Notes: generated by a model not told the origin, from the letters alone. Positions 46,235 through 54,467 are shown, numbered from the stretch's first letter. The stretch: DNA of 64,000 nt from Pedobacter quisquiliarum (GCF_014642175.1 NZ_BMIL01000007.1:62001-126000); one strand, 5' to 3'. Made by a program: numbers and translations.

Positions 46235-46837
46235 ATGTTAAGTCCAGACCAGCTTTCGCAAGATGTACTTATTGACTCGTTCAAAAAGATCTTTCCACTC
46301 AGCTCACAAGAGCGAGAGGCACTGATATCTCGCTTTTCGGAACGGCATATCAAGCGGCGTGGGTTTATTTTGCAGCAAGGTGATGTTTGCAAGCATTTTA
46401 CTTTTATCGTATCCGGCTGCTTTAAAATGTACGCAATAGACCAGGCGGGTAAGGAACATAACATGCAGTTTGCAGCCGAGGGTGAATGGATTTCGGACCT
46501 GGCGAGTTTTTATTCAGAAAAGCCAAGTGGGGTGCACATTGAGGCTATTGAACCGGCTGTTATTCTTCAAATAAAACATGATGACCTGTTGGATTTATAT
46601 ATTGGATACCATCGGTTTGACCGTCACTTCAGAGTCATTGTAGAAACAAAATATATAGAACTTCAAAATAGGGTTCTACAGAACATCAGTGTCACTGCGG
46701 AGCAGCGATATCTAAACTTTTTAGATCAGTTCCCTGAGCTGGCAAATAGATTACCCAATACCCAAATAGCCTCGTACCTGGGAATCACACCTGAATTCTT
46801 AAGCAAAATCAGAAAAGTCTTGGTTCATAGACCATAA
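46235..46837 (+). CDS. Crp/Fnr family transcriptional regulator
   Basis: 200 residues: a cyclic-nucleotide-binding-like domain (FILQQGDVCKHFTFIVSGCFKMYAI, then NMQFAAEGEWISDLASF) and a C-terminal HTH (NTQIASYLGITPEFLSKIRK). The arginine-glutamate pair that binds cAMP in E. coli CRP is not evident, so the ligand is unknown. It lies between two promoters carrying the 16-bp motif, on the left (DinB) and right (PPC gene), which makes it the natural candidate to bind them. A frameshifted relative lies at 50287. Confidence 0.9.
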   Translation: MLSPDQLSQDVLIDSFKKIFPLSSQEREALISRFSERHIKRRGFILQQGDVCKHFTFIVSGCFKMYAIDQAGKEHNMQFAAEGEWISDLASFYSEKPSGVHIEAIEPAVILQIKHDDLLDLYIGYHRFDRHFRVIVETKYIELQNRVLQNISVTAEQRYLNFLDQFPELANRLPNTQIASYLGITPEFLSKIRKVLVHRP

Positions 46838-46838
46838 C

Positions 46839-46854
46839 CTTAAAGTAGTTTAAG
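46839..46854 (+). promoter_or_regulatory. Putative Crp/Fnr-type site, PPC promoter, distal copy
   Basis: CTTAAAGTAGTTTAAG, arms CTTAAA/TTTAAG fully symmetric, beginning two bases after the regulator's stop codon. Confidence 0.7.
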
Positions 46855-46861
46855 AGCGTTT

Positions 46862-46877
46862 CTTAAAGTAGTTAATA
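46862..46877 (+). promoter_or_regulatory. Putative Crp/Fnr-type site, PPC promoter, proximal copy
   Basis: CTTAAAGTAGTTAATA, 23 bp from the distal copy, same spacing as in the DinB promoter. Its centre is 37.5 bp from the end of GACCTTTG (46900-46907), a one-mismatch -7 element. Confidence 0.65.
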
Positions 46878-46925
46878 GGTGTAGTCGCTTCCACTTGCCG
46901 ACCTTTGCATTGTAAATTAAGCACA

Positions 46926-47513
46926 ATGAAAGGATTGATTAAAAATAACATTTCAGTTTTATTAAGGAGTGTCGCTATTGCTGGTATGCTTACGAGCCTG
47001 GCAATTGTTACGCATGCACAGGAATATATCACACCTACAAATCCGCCCAAGCCAGGAAAAGCGCCTGGTGCAAAAGTCAGGTTGCTGAGCTCAAATGGAC
47101 AAACCCAAAACTATCTACTTGTACTTTCCCCTGGTGATGAGTTAATGTCAGGTATTGCTGCCTTTGCTGAGCAATATCATGTTAAATATGCCCACTACAC
47201 CGGCTTTGGAGATGCTATGTCCGCCAAACTTGGATGGTTTGATGCAGGGCGTAAAATGTTCAAGTCTGTTCCTCTTGATCAACCCTCGGAAGTTACTTCC
47301 ATGACTGGAGACATTTCACTGTATAATAATAAGCCTCTGGCACATACACATTTTAGCACCGCCATTGAGGATGGAAGTGTTTATGGAGGCCACTTATTTG
47401 AATTAATAGTAGGTCCCACCTTTGAAGTAATAATTACGGTTGAACCCACGGCGATTTACAAAAAAGTCAGCCCTGAATTTAATGCTCTGGTAGTTGATCC
47501 AACCTTAAAATAA
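46926..47513 (+). CDS. Secreted PPC-domain (DUF296) protein
   Basis: 195 residues from ATG 46926, where a signal peptide ending VTHAQ begins. The PPC/DUF296 domain fills the rest: LVLSPGDELMSGIAAFAEQ, HYTGFGDAMSAKLGWFD, then the metal-binding-type AHTHFSTAIEDGSVYGGHL. Bacterial members are otherwise mostly cytoplasmic trimers with unknown roles, so export is notable. It is the first gene after the regulator and its promoter carries two copies of the 16-bp motif. Start chosen over an in-frame codon at 46905 because of the signal peptide. Confidence 0.85.
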   Translation: MKGLIKNNISVLLRSVAIAGMLTSLAIVTHAQEYITPTNPPKPGKAPGAKVRLLSSNGQTQNYLLVLSPGDELMSGIAAFAEQYHVKYAHYTGFGDAMSAKLGWFDAGRKMFKSVPLDQPSEVTSMTGDISLYNNKPLAHTHFSTAIEDGSVYGGHLFELIVGPTFEVIITVEPTAIYKKVSPEFNALVVDPTLK

Positions 47514-47600
47514 AATAGGTTAAAACCCACCGATGTTAGGTCCTTTAATCGGCTAACTTAACACTAAAACATTTTTAAAAACGAATACTACATACACATA

Positions 47601-48485
47601 ATGAATATACAACATCTAAAAATTAAACCAATCATTTTCATACTTCTGAGCTTCTTCTCTATAAGTCTTTATGCTCAGGATCTAAAGCATCCAAGATACT
47701 TTATGCAAGCTGGCCCGACGCCAAAAGATGCAATTCCTTACGGCAATAACGCCAAAGCTGGCCGCTATCTAAATACAGGTAAGGCTAAAATATACTATGA
47801 AATTTACGGGAAAGGGAAGCCTGTAGTGGTACTGCATGGGGGAATCGTTGGATCAACCCAGGAAATGGGTCAATTTATTGATAGCTTGTCCAAAATGTAT
47901 CAAGTCATTGCGGTTTCAACCAGAGGTCATGGTAAATCAGAAATGGGATCTGAAGAGCCATCTTATGAACGTAAAGCAGCTGACATAAATGCAATTCTCA
48001 GCACGGTGACAAAAGACAGTGTAACTGTTCTAGGCTTTAGTGACGGGGCATATACTGGCTATTTCCTTGCGGCAATGCATCCCGAAAAAGTAAAAAAGCT
48101 AATTGCAATAGGCGCGGGGGAATGGAAGCAAGGTTTTAGAACATTTAACAATAGACGCGAGGTACTATTTCAATTGGATAGTTTATATTTCAAGCAACAA
48201 CTAGCCCTAAGCCCACAGCCGGAGCGTTTTGATGAATGGCTAGGTACGCTGAATAAGTATTACAGCTCTTTAAATATCGGCAAAGAGATTTTTGGAAAGA
48301 TCCAGTGCCCATCTTTGATCATTGCTGGAGAAAAGGACCAAAATGCGCCACTTGAAACGGTTCTTGCAGCCTATAAGATGATTCCGAATAGCCAATTGAG
48401 CATAATTCCAAATGCACCGCATCCAGCTTTCTTAGTCAATTTTTCGGCAGTATGGGCAAGCATGCCCCCCTTTTTAGAGAAATAA
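47601..48485 (+). CDS. Secreted alpha/beta hydrolase
   Basis: 294 residues with a signal peptide ending SLYAQ. Fold motifs: VVVLHGGIVGS oxyanion loop, STRGHGKSEMG, nucleophile VLGFSDGAY (Ser in GFSDG), acid near AGEKDQNAP and PNAPHPAF histidine. Substrate unknown. The gene is AT-rich and follows the PPC gene by 87 bp; no terminator is visible between them. Confidence 0.88.
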   Translation: MNIQHLKIKPIIFILLSFFSISLYAQDLKHPRYFMQAGPTPKDAIPYGNNAKAGRYLNTGKAKIYYEIYGKGKPVVVLHGGIVGSTQEMGQFIDSLSKMYQVIAVSTRGHGKSEMGSEEPSYERKAADINAILSTVTKDSVTVLGFSDGAYTGYFLAAMHPEKVKKLIAIGAGEWKQGFRTFNNRREVLFQLDSLYFKQQLALSPQPERFDEWLGTLNKYYSSLNIGKEIFGKIQCPSLIIAGEKDQNAPLETVLAAYKMIPNSQLSIIPNAPHPAFLVNFSAVWASMPPFLEK

Positions 48486-48518
48486 AACATCATATTAATA
48501 AGTAAACAGACAAGTATA

Positions 48519-48875
48519 ATGGAACAGGAAACCATAACAAACCAGGTGTTAACACATCACCTTATCGCCTTTGGAAACAACGATCTTGAAGAGATAGTGA
48601 AAGACTACACTGAAGATTCGGAAGTATTTACGCCTTCAGGACCACTCAAAGGACTTGAAGCAATTCGGGCATTTTTTGAAGCATTTTTTAAGGCTATCCC
48701 GACTGGTTTCGCATTTGAGATGAAACAACTTAGTGTTAAAAACAACCTGGCCTACATTGTATGGACAAGTGAATCACCTGTGGCTAAAATCCCTGTGGGT
48801 ACCGATACGTTTTTTCTTGATGGTGATAAAATAAAGTACCATACCGTCGCCGATTACAGATTAACAAACAATTAA
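48519..48875 (+). CDS. SnoaL/NTF2-like protein 1
   Basis: 118 residues with the cone-shaped NTF2-like fold suggested by TNQVLTHHLIAFGNNDLEEIVKDY, TPSGPLKGLEAIRAFFEAFF and the final IKYHTVADYRL. No signal peptide. Members are small enzymes (isomerases, hydrolases, cyclases) or binding proteins; the reaction here is unknown. It follows the hydrolase by 33 bp and precedes a second NTF2-like gene by 11 bp, so these four genes look like one unit. Confidence 0.82.
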   Translation: MEQETITNQVLTHHLIAFGNNDLEEIVKDYTEDSEVFTPSGPLKGLEAIRAFFEAFFKAIPTGFAFEMKQLSVKNNLAYIVWTSESPVAKIPVGTDTFFLDGDKIKYHTVADYRLTNN

Positions 48876-48886
48876 AAAGAAATCAC

Positions 48887-49267
48887 ATGAATGCACAAAA
48901 TCAAAAATCGTTAGTTGAACAACTAATTTCAGCTTACCAAAAAGCAGTAAATGACAAAGATGCTGCTGCAATATCAGCATTCTATACCTCTGACGGTTCC
49001 TTACTGGCTGAAGGTTTCAAATCTATTGCCCAGGCTAAGGCTGGTGAAAGTTATTTTCTAAAAGCAGATGTAAACATCAATTTTTCTATCAAAGAAGTAA
49101 CAGTTGAAGGATCATACGCTTTTGTAGAAGCACGGGCTAAAACAAAAATAAAGGACCTTAAAAGCAATATAGAGCTTAATAAGAATACAAGAGACTTGTT
49201 TATCCTGAAAAATACAGAAGGTGACTGGAAAATATATCGTTATATTTTCAATAGCTTCCAGGCTTAA
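48887..49267 (+). CDS. SnoaL/NTF2-like protein 2
   Basis: 126 residues. SAYQKAVNDKDAAAISAFYTSDGSLLAEG and the late RDLFILKNTEGDWKIYRYIFN are typical of the DUF4440/SnoaL-like group. It differs enough from its neighbour that recent duplication is unlikely. Cytoplasmic by appearance. The gene is very AT-rich, as is this whole stretch. Confidence 0.83.
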   Translation: MNAQNQKSLVEQLISAYQKAVNDKDAAAISAFYTSDGSLLAEGFKSIAQAKAGESYFLKADVNINFSIKEVTVEGSYAFVEARAKTKIKDLKSNIELNKNTRDLFILKNTEGDWKIYRYIFNSFQA

Positions 49268-49278
49268 ACCTCTGGTAA

Positions 49279-50259
49279 ATGGAATCTATGTTAGCTGCAG
49301 TATTACACCAACCAGGCGGAGCTGAAAATTTGGTCTTGGAAGAAAGATCGATACCTGTCTCCGTAGGGGATCATGTGCTTATAAAGGTAAAAGCATTTGG
49401 TCTGAATCGCTCAGAGTTGATGACTAGAAAGGGCTTGTCGCCAGAGGTCAGTTTTCCGCGAGTTCTAGGAATAGAGTGTGTGGGGGAAGTGGAAGAGGAT
49501 CCTAGTGGTGAATTTAAAAAGGGGCAGAAAGTTGCAGCTTTCATGGGAGGAATGGGTAGAGATTTCGACGGTAGTTACGCCCAGTATTGTTTAGTTCCAA
49601 AATCGATTATTCAACCTTTTATCAGCAACTTAAGCTGGGATAAGCTTGGTGCAATTCCAGAAATGTTCCAAACGGTTTATGGTTCCTTACACCTGGCCCT
49701 AAAAATTCACAAAGGAGAAGTCATACTGATAAGAGGAGGAACTTCCTCTATTGGCATGCTGGCTATTAAACTTGCTAAATTACACGGCCTAACCGTACTC
49801 GCAACTACAAGAAACCCTTCCAAAAAAGAGCTGTTAGCAGTCAATGGTGCAGATCATGTCCTTATAGATGATGGCAGCTTAGTATCAAAAGTAAAGCGGC
49901 TGTATCCCAATGGCGTCACAAAAACGCTGGAACTAATAGGTGCCACTACCTTAAAAGATTCTCTTGATTGTACGGCGCCATTTGGAACAGTGTGTATGAC
50001 AGGTATGCTGTCTGAGCAGTGGTCAATAAATGATTTTGCGCCCATGGAATACATTCCTGCAACAGTTAATCTAACCATTTATGATAGCGGTCAGATCAGG
50101 GTTGAAAAAGAGCATTTTCAGCAATTCATACTGGATTTGGAGGCGGGAAGGATCGAACTTAGTTTAAATCGCACCTTTAATCTAAAGGATATAAAAGAAG
50201 CGCACCTTACAATGGAAAGTAATGCTGGTGCCGGAAAAATTGTTGTATTGACTAACTAA
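49279..50259 (+). CDS. Zinc-type alcohol dehydrogenase / quinone oxidoreductase-like protein
   Basis: 326 residues of the medium-chain dehydrogenase/reductase fold: N-terminal GroES-like part (VKAFGLNRSELMTRKG, PRVLGIECVGEV) and a Rossmann domain with IRGGTSSIGMLAIKLAK binding NADP(H). Zinc ligands of true alcohol dehydrogenases are absent, so a quinone or enone reductase is more likely. It starts 12 bp after the second NTF2-like gene and seems to end the cluster's transcript. Confidence 0.9.
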   Translation: MESMLAAVLHQPGGAENLVLEERSIPVSVGDHVLIKVKAFGLNRSELMTRKGLSPEVSFPRVLGIECVGEVEEDPSGEFKKGQKVAAFMGGMGRDFDGSYAQYCLVPKSIIQPFISNLSWDKLGAIPEMFQTVYGSLHLALKIHKGEVILIRGGTSSIGMLAIKLAKLHGLTVLATTRNPSKKELLAVNGADHVLIDDGSLVSKVKRLYPNGVTKTLELIGATTLKDSLDCTAPFGTVCMTGMLSEQWSINDFAPMEYIPATVNLTIYDSGQIRVEKEHFQQFILDLEAGRIELSLNRTFNLKDIKEAHLTMESNAGAGKIVVLTN

Positions 50260-50286
50260 AATTTATGCATATAAGCTCCGAGCATC

Positions 50287-50755
50287 TTGTTAGCTCAACA
50301 AGAAAGCCCCACTCAAATGAAAAAAGACGATACCATTTTTTTTGTTCTAGATGGTACCTTGCGGTCATTTACAGTTGACCATGATGGAAACGAACATGTG
50401 ATGCAATTTGCATTTGAGAGCCATTGGATTTCGAACCTTTCAAGTTTCATTACTCAACGCCCGGAAAAATGTTTATTGAGTCCCTCAAGGATTGTAAGGT
50501 AGTTCTATTGCATCATCATGAACTCGAAATATTGCTCGACAAAATTCCAACCTTGAAAAAGTTCTTTCACCAACTTTATCAAAGGGCTTATGTAGGATTC
50601 AGAAGCTCATAAATTCTAGGGCAAGTAAAACTGCAAAGGAACAATATAAGTCGCTCATTTCACAGCACCCAGATATTGCAAAAAGGATACCGCTTGGATA
50701 CATAGCTTCTTATTTGGGCATAACGGCTGAAACCTTAAGTAGAATTCGCAATTAA
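50287..50755 (+). pseudogene. Crp/Fnr family regulator, frameshifted and 5'-truncated
   Basis: Three overlapping frames reconstruct the protein. The first gives FFVLDGTLRSFTVDHDGNEH and ISNLSSFITQRP; the second continues GKMFIESLKDCKVV and QLYQRAYV; the third gives IQKLINSRASKTAKEQYKS and the HTH YIASYLGITAETLSRIRN with stop at 50755. Each join is a single-base shift, the first at an A-run near 50465. The N-terminal 35 or so residues of the family are missing. The recognition-helix segment closely matches the intact regulator at 46235. Confidence 0.88.
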
Positions 50756-50800
50756 ATGGCTAATAAAAGATAGAAGCTCATGCACGTATTATTTAAATTT

Positions 50801-50816
50801 ATTAAAATAGTTTAAG
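50801..50816 (+). promoter_or_regulatory. Putative Crp/Fnr-type site, DUF1080-like gene promoter
   Basis: ATTAAAATAGTTTAAG. Its centre is 37.5 bp from the end of GATCTTTA (50839-50846), a weak -7 element, and 56 bp separate it from the start codon. No second copy lies 23 bp upstream. Confidence 0.55.
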
Positions 50817-50872
50817 GGTTGAACCAGATTATACATCCGATCTTTAGAAATTACTTAAACATACGATCTAGC

Positions 50873-51550
50873 ATGAAAAACTTAAAGTATTTAGTGGCCA
50901 TTTGCGTATTTGCTTTTTCTTTGAATCTCAACGCGCAAACCTTTCAGCTTAATAGCGAGGTGCTTCAACCTGTCCAGGTAGCCATGTCTATAGAAAAACT
51001 TGAAGGCTATAAAGTTGTGAAAGTCGTTAAAGATTCCGCAGTGAAAGCAGTCGATGAACCAACGTTTGCAAAAGTGGTAAACAGTGACTTTAAGAATGGG
51101 ACAATCGAAGTTAAGGTTCTAAGTAGATTATTGAAAAATGCTCCAGAATATTCCCGTGGTTTCATTGGTCTTGCTTTTCGTATTAGCAACGACAACTCAA
51201 AATATGAAAGCATTTATTTGCGTCCAACAAATGGACGAGCACAAGATCAGATAAGACGAAACCATTCAGTTCAATATTATTCCTATCCCGATTATAAGTT
51301 TGATCGGTTGAGGAAGGAAAATCCGGAGGCCTATGAGTCCTATGCTGACATGGACCTAAACAAATGGATAAAGATGAAAATAATAGTCAATGGCACAAAA
51401 GCCAGATTGTATTTAAATGATAATGAACAACCATCCCTAATTGTTAATGATTTGAAGTTGGGTCCGAACGCATCGGGTGCTATCGGCTTATTCGTTGACA
51501 TTGGTACTGAAGGTTTCTTTCGCGATTTAGTAATAAGCACGCAAGATTAG
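50873..51550 (+). CDS. Secreted DUF1080/LamG-like protein
   Basis: 225 residues from ATG 50873, opening a signal peptide ending NLNAQ. The body looks like a concanavalin-like sandwich of the 3-keto-disaccharide hydrolase/DUF1080 kind: FKNGTIEVKVLS, RGFIGLAFRISNDNSKYES, DLNKWIKMKIIVNGTKARLYL and SGAIGLFVDIGTEGFFRDL. It may bind or cleave a saccharide in the periplasm. It shares the 16-bp upstream motif with the DinB and PPC genes. Confidence 0.75.
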   Translation: MKNLKYLVAICVFAFSLNLNAQTFQLNSEVLQPVQVAMSIEKLEGYKVVKVVKDSAVKAVDEPTFAKVVNSDFKNGTIEVKVLSRLLKNAPEYSRGFIGLAFRISNDNSKYESIYLRPTNGRAQDQIRRNHSVQYYSYPDYKFDRLRKENPEAYESYADMDLNKWIKMKIIVNGTKARLYLNDNEQPSLIVNDLKLGPNASGAIGLFVDIGTEGFFRDLVISTQD

Positions 51551-52010
51551 GCTTGTTAAAGACCTAACTTTATTCACAGAAAGTTTAGAGGAGCATGATT
51601 AGCAATATTCTTGGTAAGATGGACTTGGGTAAGTTCTCTATGGTAGAGGCATTTCCTACCTGTTTAGGAAACAAATCCTAAGATAAGAAAAGTATAAGCA
51701 ACCAAGGTCATTTGGCAAATTGACTTAGAGTTCTTCGTTTTACCTTACGTTCAGACTTAAAAACACTATAATCAAAAGCAACTCCGATCATAAACTCATC
51801 TCATTTTGCCTCACAAAACGGTCGTTTTATAAGAACATTAGGTGCACCAGTTAACCAAGTATGGGTACCCTGGTTTCCTTGAACGAAGCACTTTTGTATT
51901 TTACTTTCACAACTAACTTGTTAATAGTTCCTGCTATTACCTCCAAGCTATGGAGTGCGATAAAATCTTTACCAAGATCCCAACACTTATAAAAATCAAC
52001 AATCTATCCT
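51551..52010. other. AT-rich intergenic region with decayed coding traces
   Basis: No intact gene. The right part carries minus-strand coding-like traces listed separately; the left part (51551-51700) holds nothing recognised. Confidence 0.5.
51708..52000 (-). pseudogene. Unidentified decayed minus-strand gene remnant
   Basis: Three minus-strand frames succeed one another in order: first DFYKCWDLGKDFIALHSLEV and following residues up to KETRVPILG, then GTHTWLTGAPNVLIKRPF, then MIGVAFDYSVFKSERKVKRR ending LSQFAK and stop at 51708. Each piece looks protein-like and the frames join by small shifts. I do not recognise the family. It may equally be chance open frame in AT-rich DNA. Confidence 0.3.
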
Positions 52011-52583
52011 CTAAATAACCTTAATGGTCTTTGCTGGTATACCCGCAACAACGGTGTTTGCTGGAACATCCTTAGAAACCACAGCGCCTGCAGCAACCAC
52101 AGCATTCTCACCAACCGTCACGCCGGGCAATATCGTCGCCGCGGCACCAATCCAGACATTCCGTTTGATGACCACCGGCTTTGTGATCAATGCCCTTCTA
52201 TCGCTTGGGTCCAAAGGATGATTCTCTGTAATGATGTTTACTTTTGGCCCCAGCTGTACATCATCTTCTATCATAATCCCGCCCATATCCAGAAAAGAAC
52301 AAGCATGGTTTATAAACACATTCTTTCCAATGGTTGTAAAAGCACCAAAATTCGTGTAGAAAGGACCAAAAATGGTTGTGCTTGCATCAATTTTAGTCCC
52401 GATGATCTCGCTCAGAAAGTCCCGAACGCTGTCGATATCTGTAGCATTATTCATTAACTGAGATAGACGGATTGTTCGGGTTACAATCTCCATAATCTTT
52501 GAATATTCTGGATCGTCCAGGCGGATGGGCTCACTCGACTTTAAACGTTCTAAGATTCCCCTTTGATTCGATGGTGCCGGCAT
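52011..52583 (-). CDS. Left-handed beta-helix O-acetyltransferase (maltose/galactoside acetyltransferase type)
   Basis: 190 residues from ATG 52583; the frame extends 36 codons into the AraC gene, which I reject. The hexapeptide-repeat part is clear ([50 protein letters not shown]), with His in ITENHPL in the catalytic position. These enzymes transfer acetyl from acetyl-CoA to sugars. It is the last gene of a three-gene unit (aldo/keto reductase, AraC regulator, acetyltransferase). Confidence 0.88.
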   Translation of the reverse strand: MPAPSNQRGILERLKSSEPIRLDDPEYSKIMEIVTRTIRLSQLMNNATDIDSVRDFLSEIIGTKIDASTTIFGPFYTNFGAFTTIGKNVFINHACSFLDMGGIMIEDDVQLGPKVNIITENHPLDPSDRRALITKPVVIKRNVWIGAAATILPGVTVGENAVVAAGAVVSKDVPANTVVAGIPAKTIKVI

Positions 52584-52614
52584 AGCTGAAAATTTGCTCC
52601 AATATAAAGTATTC

Positions 52615-53424
52615 TCACGAAAGCGCCGTAGGCGCCATTCCAAACTTCTTTTTAAAGGAATTTGAAAAGTGCGCCAGACTTTCGAAACCAAGGTCTAAAT
52701 AAATGGCAGACGGCTTTTGGCCTTTCACCTCTATAAGGTGCCTTGCGGCCATCAGCCGCTTATCCTGCAACCAGCGACGAGGTGGTGCACCAAAAGTTTT
52801 TTGAAAGTCACGCTTGAAGCTTGCCAGACTGCGGCCCGTGAGCATAGAGAATTGTTCAACCGGAATGTTAAATTGATAGTTGCTGAGCATGAACTTTTCC
52901 AGGTCAATCTTGTGCGGTTCCGTGAAGTCGAACAAGAGGTTCCGAAGTGTAGGCATTGCAAGTAAAAGTAACTTCACACCTTCCTTGACTTTTAAAATGC
53001 CCATTTGATCAGTCATGGACGCGCCTGACTTGCGTGCATAAGGAACGATAGATTGAAAATAGCCTTGCAGAAATTCGTTGGAAGGGATCAGATGATTTCG
53101 AAGGCCTAAATACTTCTGATCGGCCTCCAGTTTCTCTTCCAAAGCGATCTTGCGCAGTAGCATCTCCTGCAAGGATATTACAATGGTTTCATATTTTCCC
53201 CCGGGCTGCGGTGTTTTTCGCAACGTGCCTACCTGGTTCTTGCCAATCAGCAGCATTTCGCCCTTTTCCATAGACAGGGTTTGCGACGATGTCTCCAGGG
53301 AAAAGGATCCGGATACCTGCAAGATCAAAGCATGGTCGTTCCACAAACATACTTTTTCCCGCCGCTCCACAGAATGGTAAGAATAGAAGATTACGCCAGG
53401 TAGGATTTCTTCGGGACTAGTCAT
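52615..53424 (-). CDS. AraC family transcriptional regulator
   Basis: 269 residues: an N-terminal cupin-like sensor ([32 protein letters not shown]) and a C-terminal double HTH ([21 protein letters not shown], then [21 protein letters not shown]). Its start directly abuts the aldo/keto reductase stop with no gap, so translation is coupled. Two perfect direct repeats lie upstream of the operon and are its probable binding sites. Confidence 0.92.
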   Translation of the reverse strand: MTSPEEILPGVIFYSYHSVERREKVCLWNDHALILQVSGSFSLETSSQTLSMEKGEMLLIGKNQVGTLRKTPQPGGKYETIVISLQEMLLRKIALEEKLEADQKYLGLRNHLIPSNEFLQGYFQSIVPYARKSGASMTDQMGILKVKEGVKLLLLAMPTLRNLLFDFTEPHKIDLEKFMLSNYQFNIPVEQFSMLTGRSLASFKRDFQKTFGAPPRRWLQDKRLMAARHLIEVKGQKPSAIYLDLGFESLAHFSNSFKKKFGMAPTALS

Positions 53425-54396
53425 TTAACGCTGTAAGTAAGTGCCACCAAGAATCGCACCTTTAGCAAAAGTAGTATTTAACATCTTCATTTCTTCTGCT
53501 GTAAATACGATATCCATCGCTGCTAAGTTTTCGCCCAGCCTTGACCTGCGGCTCATGCTCACCAACGGCATAATGTGCTCACCCTGTTCCTTTACCCATG
53601 CAATGGCCAGCTGTGTTGGCGTATAGCCTTTGTCAGCGGCAAGTTGCTTCAATACTTCCACTTTCTCCAGGTTCTTTACCAGGTTCTCCCCCCGAAAACG
53701 TGAAAAGTGCATGCGGTAATCTTTGGCTCCAAGTGGCGCCTTCAGATCACCAGACAGCAGACCTTCTGCCGTGTTCGCGAACGCCACTACAGCAATGCCC
53801 AATTCCTTTGCAGCAGGCAGCAAATCTTCTTCTATTTGTCGGTCCGCCAGCGAATAGCCGAACTCCAACGCACTGATTGGGTGAACAGCATTTGCCTGGC
53901 GAAGTTGCACAGCTGTAATTTCCGACACCCCGATGTGACGTACTTTACCTTCTTTAACTAAATCTGCGATGGTTCCGATAATATCTTCCACTGGCACACT
54001 GTTATCTATTCGGCTCGGCTGGTAAAGGTCAATGCTTTCTATACCCAACCGGGTGAGTGAATAGTTGACGAAATTCTTAATTGCCATGGGTCGCAGATCC
54101 ATACCGATCCAGGCACCATTGTGAAAGATGGCGCCAAACTTAACGCTGATGAAAGCGTCGTCACGTCTTCCCTTAATGGCTTTGCCAATGAGCATCTCGT
54201 TGTGGCCCGCACCGTAAAAGTCGCCCGTGTTCAGGAAGTTAATGCCACTGTCCAAAGCTTCCTGTATGGTCGCAATGCTCTCTTTTTCATCCGGTGTCGG
54301 GCTTCCCCAAATTGAAGACATACGCATACAACCTAAACCTAGTTTAGATACTGAAGGTCCGTCCTGACCCAATTGTATTTTCTCGATCTTTTTCAT
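53425..54396 (-). CDS. Aldo/keto reductase
   Basis: 323 residues, TIM-barrel NADPH oxidoreductase. LGLGCMRMS opens it; the catalytic Asp and Tyr are in NTGDFYGAGHNE and the Lys in SVKFGA. The fourth catalytic position, usually His in YxH, reads DLYQPSRID, so His is replaced, as in a recognised sub-branch of these enzymes. It is first in the operon with the AraC regulator and acetyltransferase. Substrate unknown. Confidence 0.92.
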   Translation of the reverse strand: MKKIEKIQLGQDGPSVSKLGLGCMRMSSIWGSPTPDEKESIATIQEALDSGINFLNTGDFYGAGHNEMLIGKAIKGRRDDAFISVKFGAIFHNGAWIGMDLRPMAIKNFVNYSLTRLGIESIDLYQPSRIDNSVPVEDIIGTIADLVKEGKVRHIGVSEITAVQLRQANAVHPISALEFGYSLADRQIEEDLLPAAKELGIAVVAFANTAEGLLSGDLKAPLGAKDYRMHFSRFRGENLVKNLEKVEVLKQLAADKGYTPTQLAIAWVKEQGEHIMPLVSMSRRSRLGENLAAMDIVFTAEEMKMLNTTFAKGAILGGTYLQR

Positions 54397-54429
54397 AACC
54401 TAAAGATCAGGTTATCAGAAGGAGGGCGG

Positions 54430-54467
54430 TTGCCTATACGGCTCAAAGGATTTGCCTATACGGCTCA
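54430..54467 (-). promoter_or_regulatory. Two perfect 16-bp direct repeats, probable AraC binding sites
   Basis: TTGCCTATACGGCTCA occurs at 54430-54445 and again at 54452-54467, start to start 22 bp, two helical turns. They lie 34-71 bp upstream of the aldo/keto reductase start. Tandem direct half-sites about 21 bp apart are the normal target form of AraC-family dimers. Confidence 0.72.

Noticed and set aside
52584-52691. Upstream extension of the acetyltransferase frame into the AraC gene
   Set aside because: The extra 36 residues are basic and unlike the family; the normal start is at 52583.
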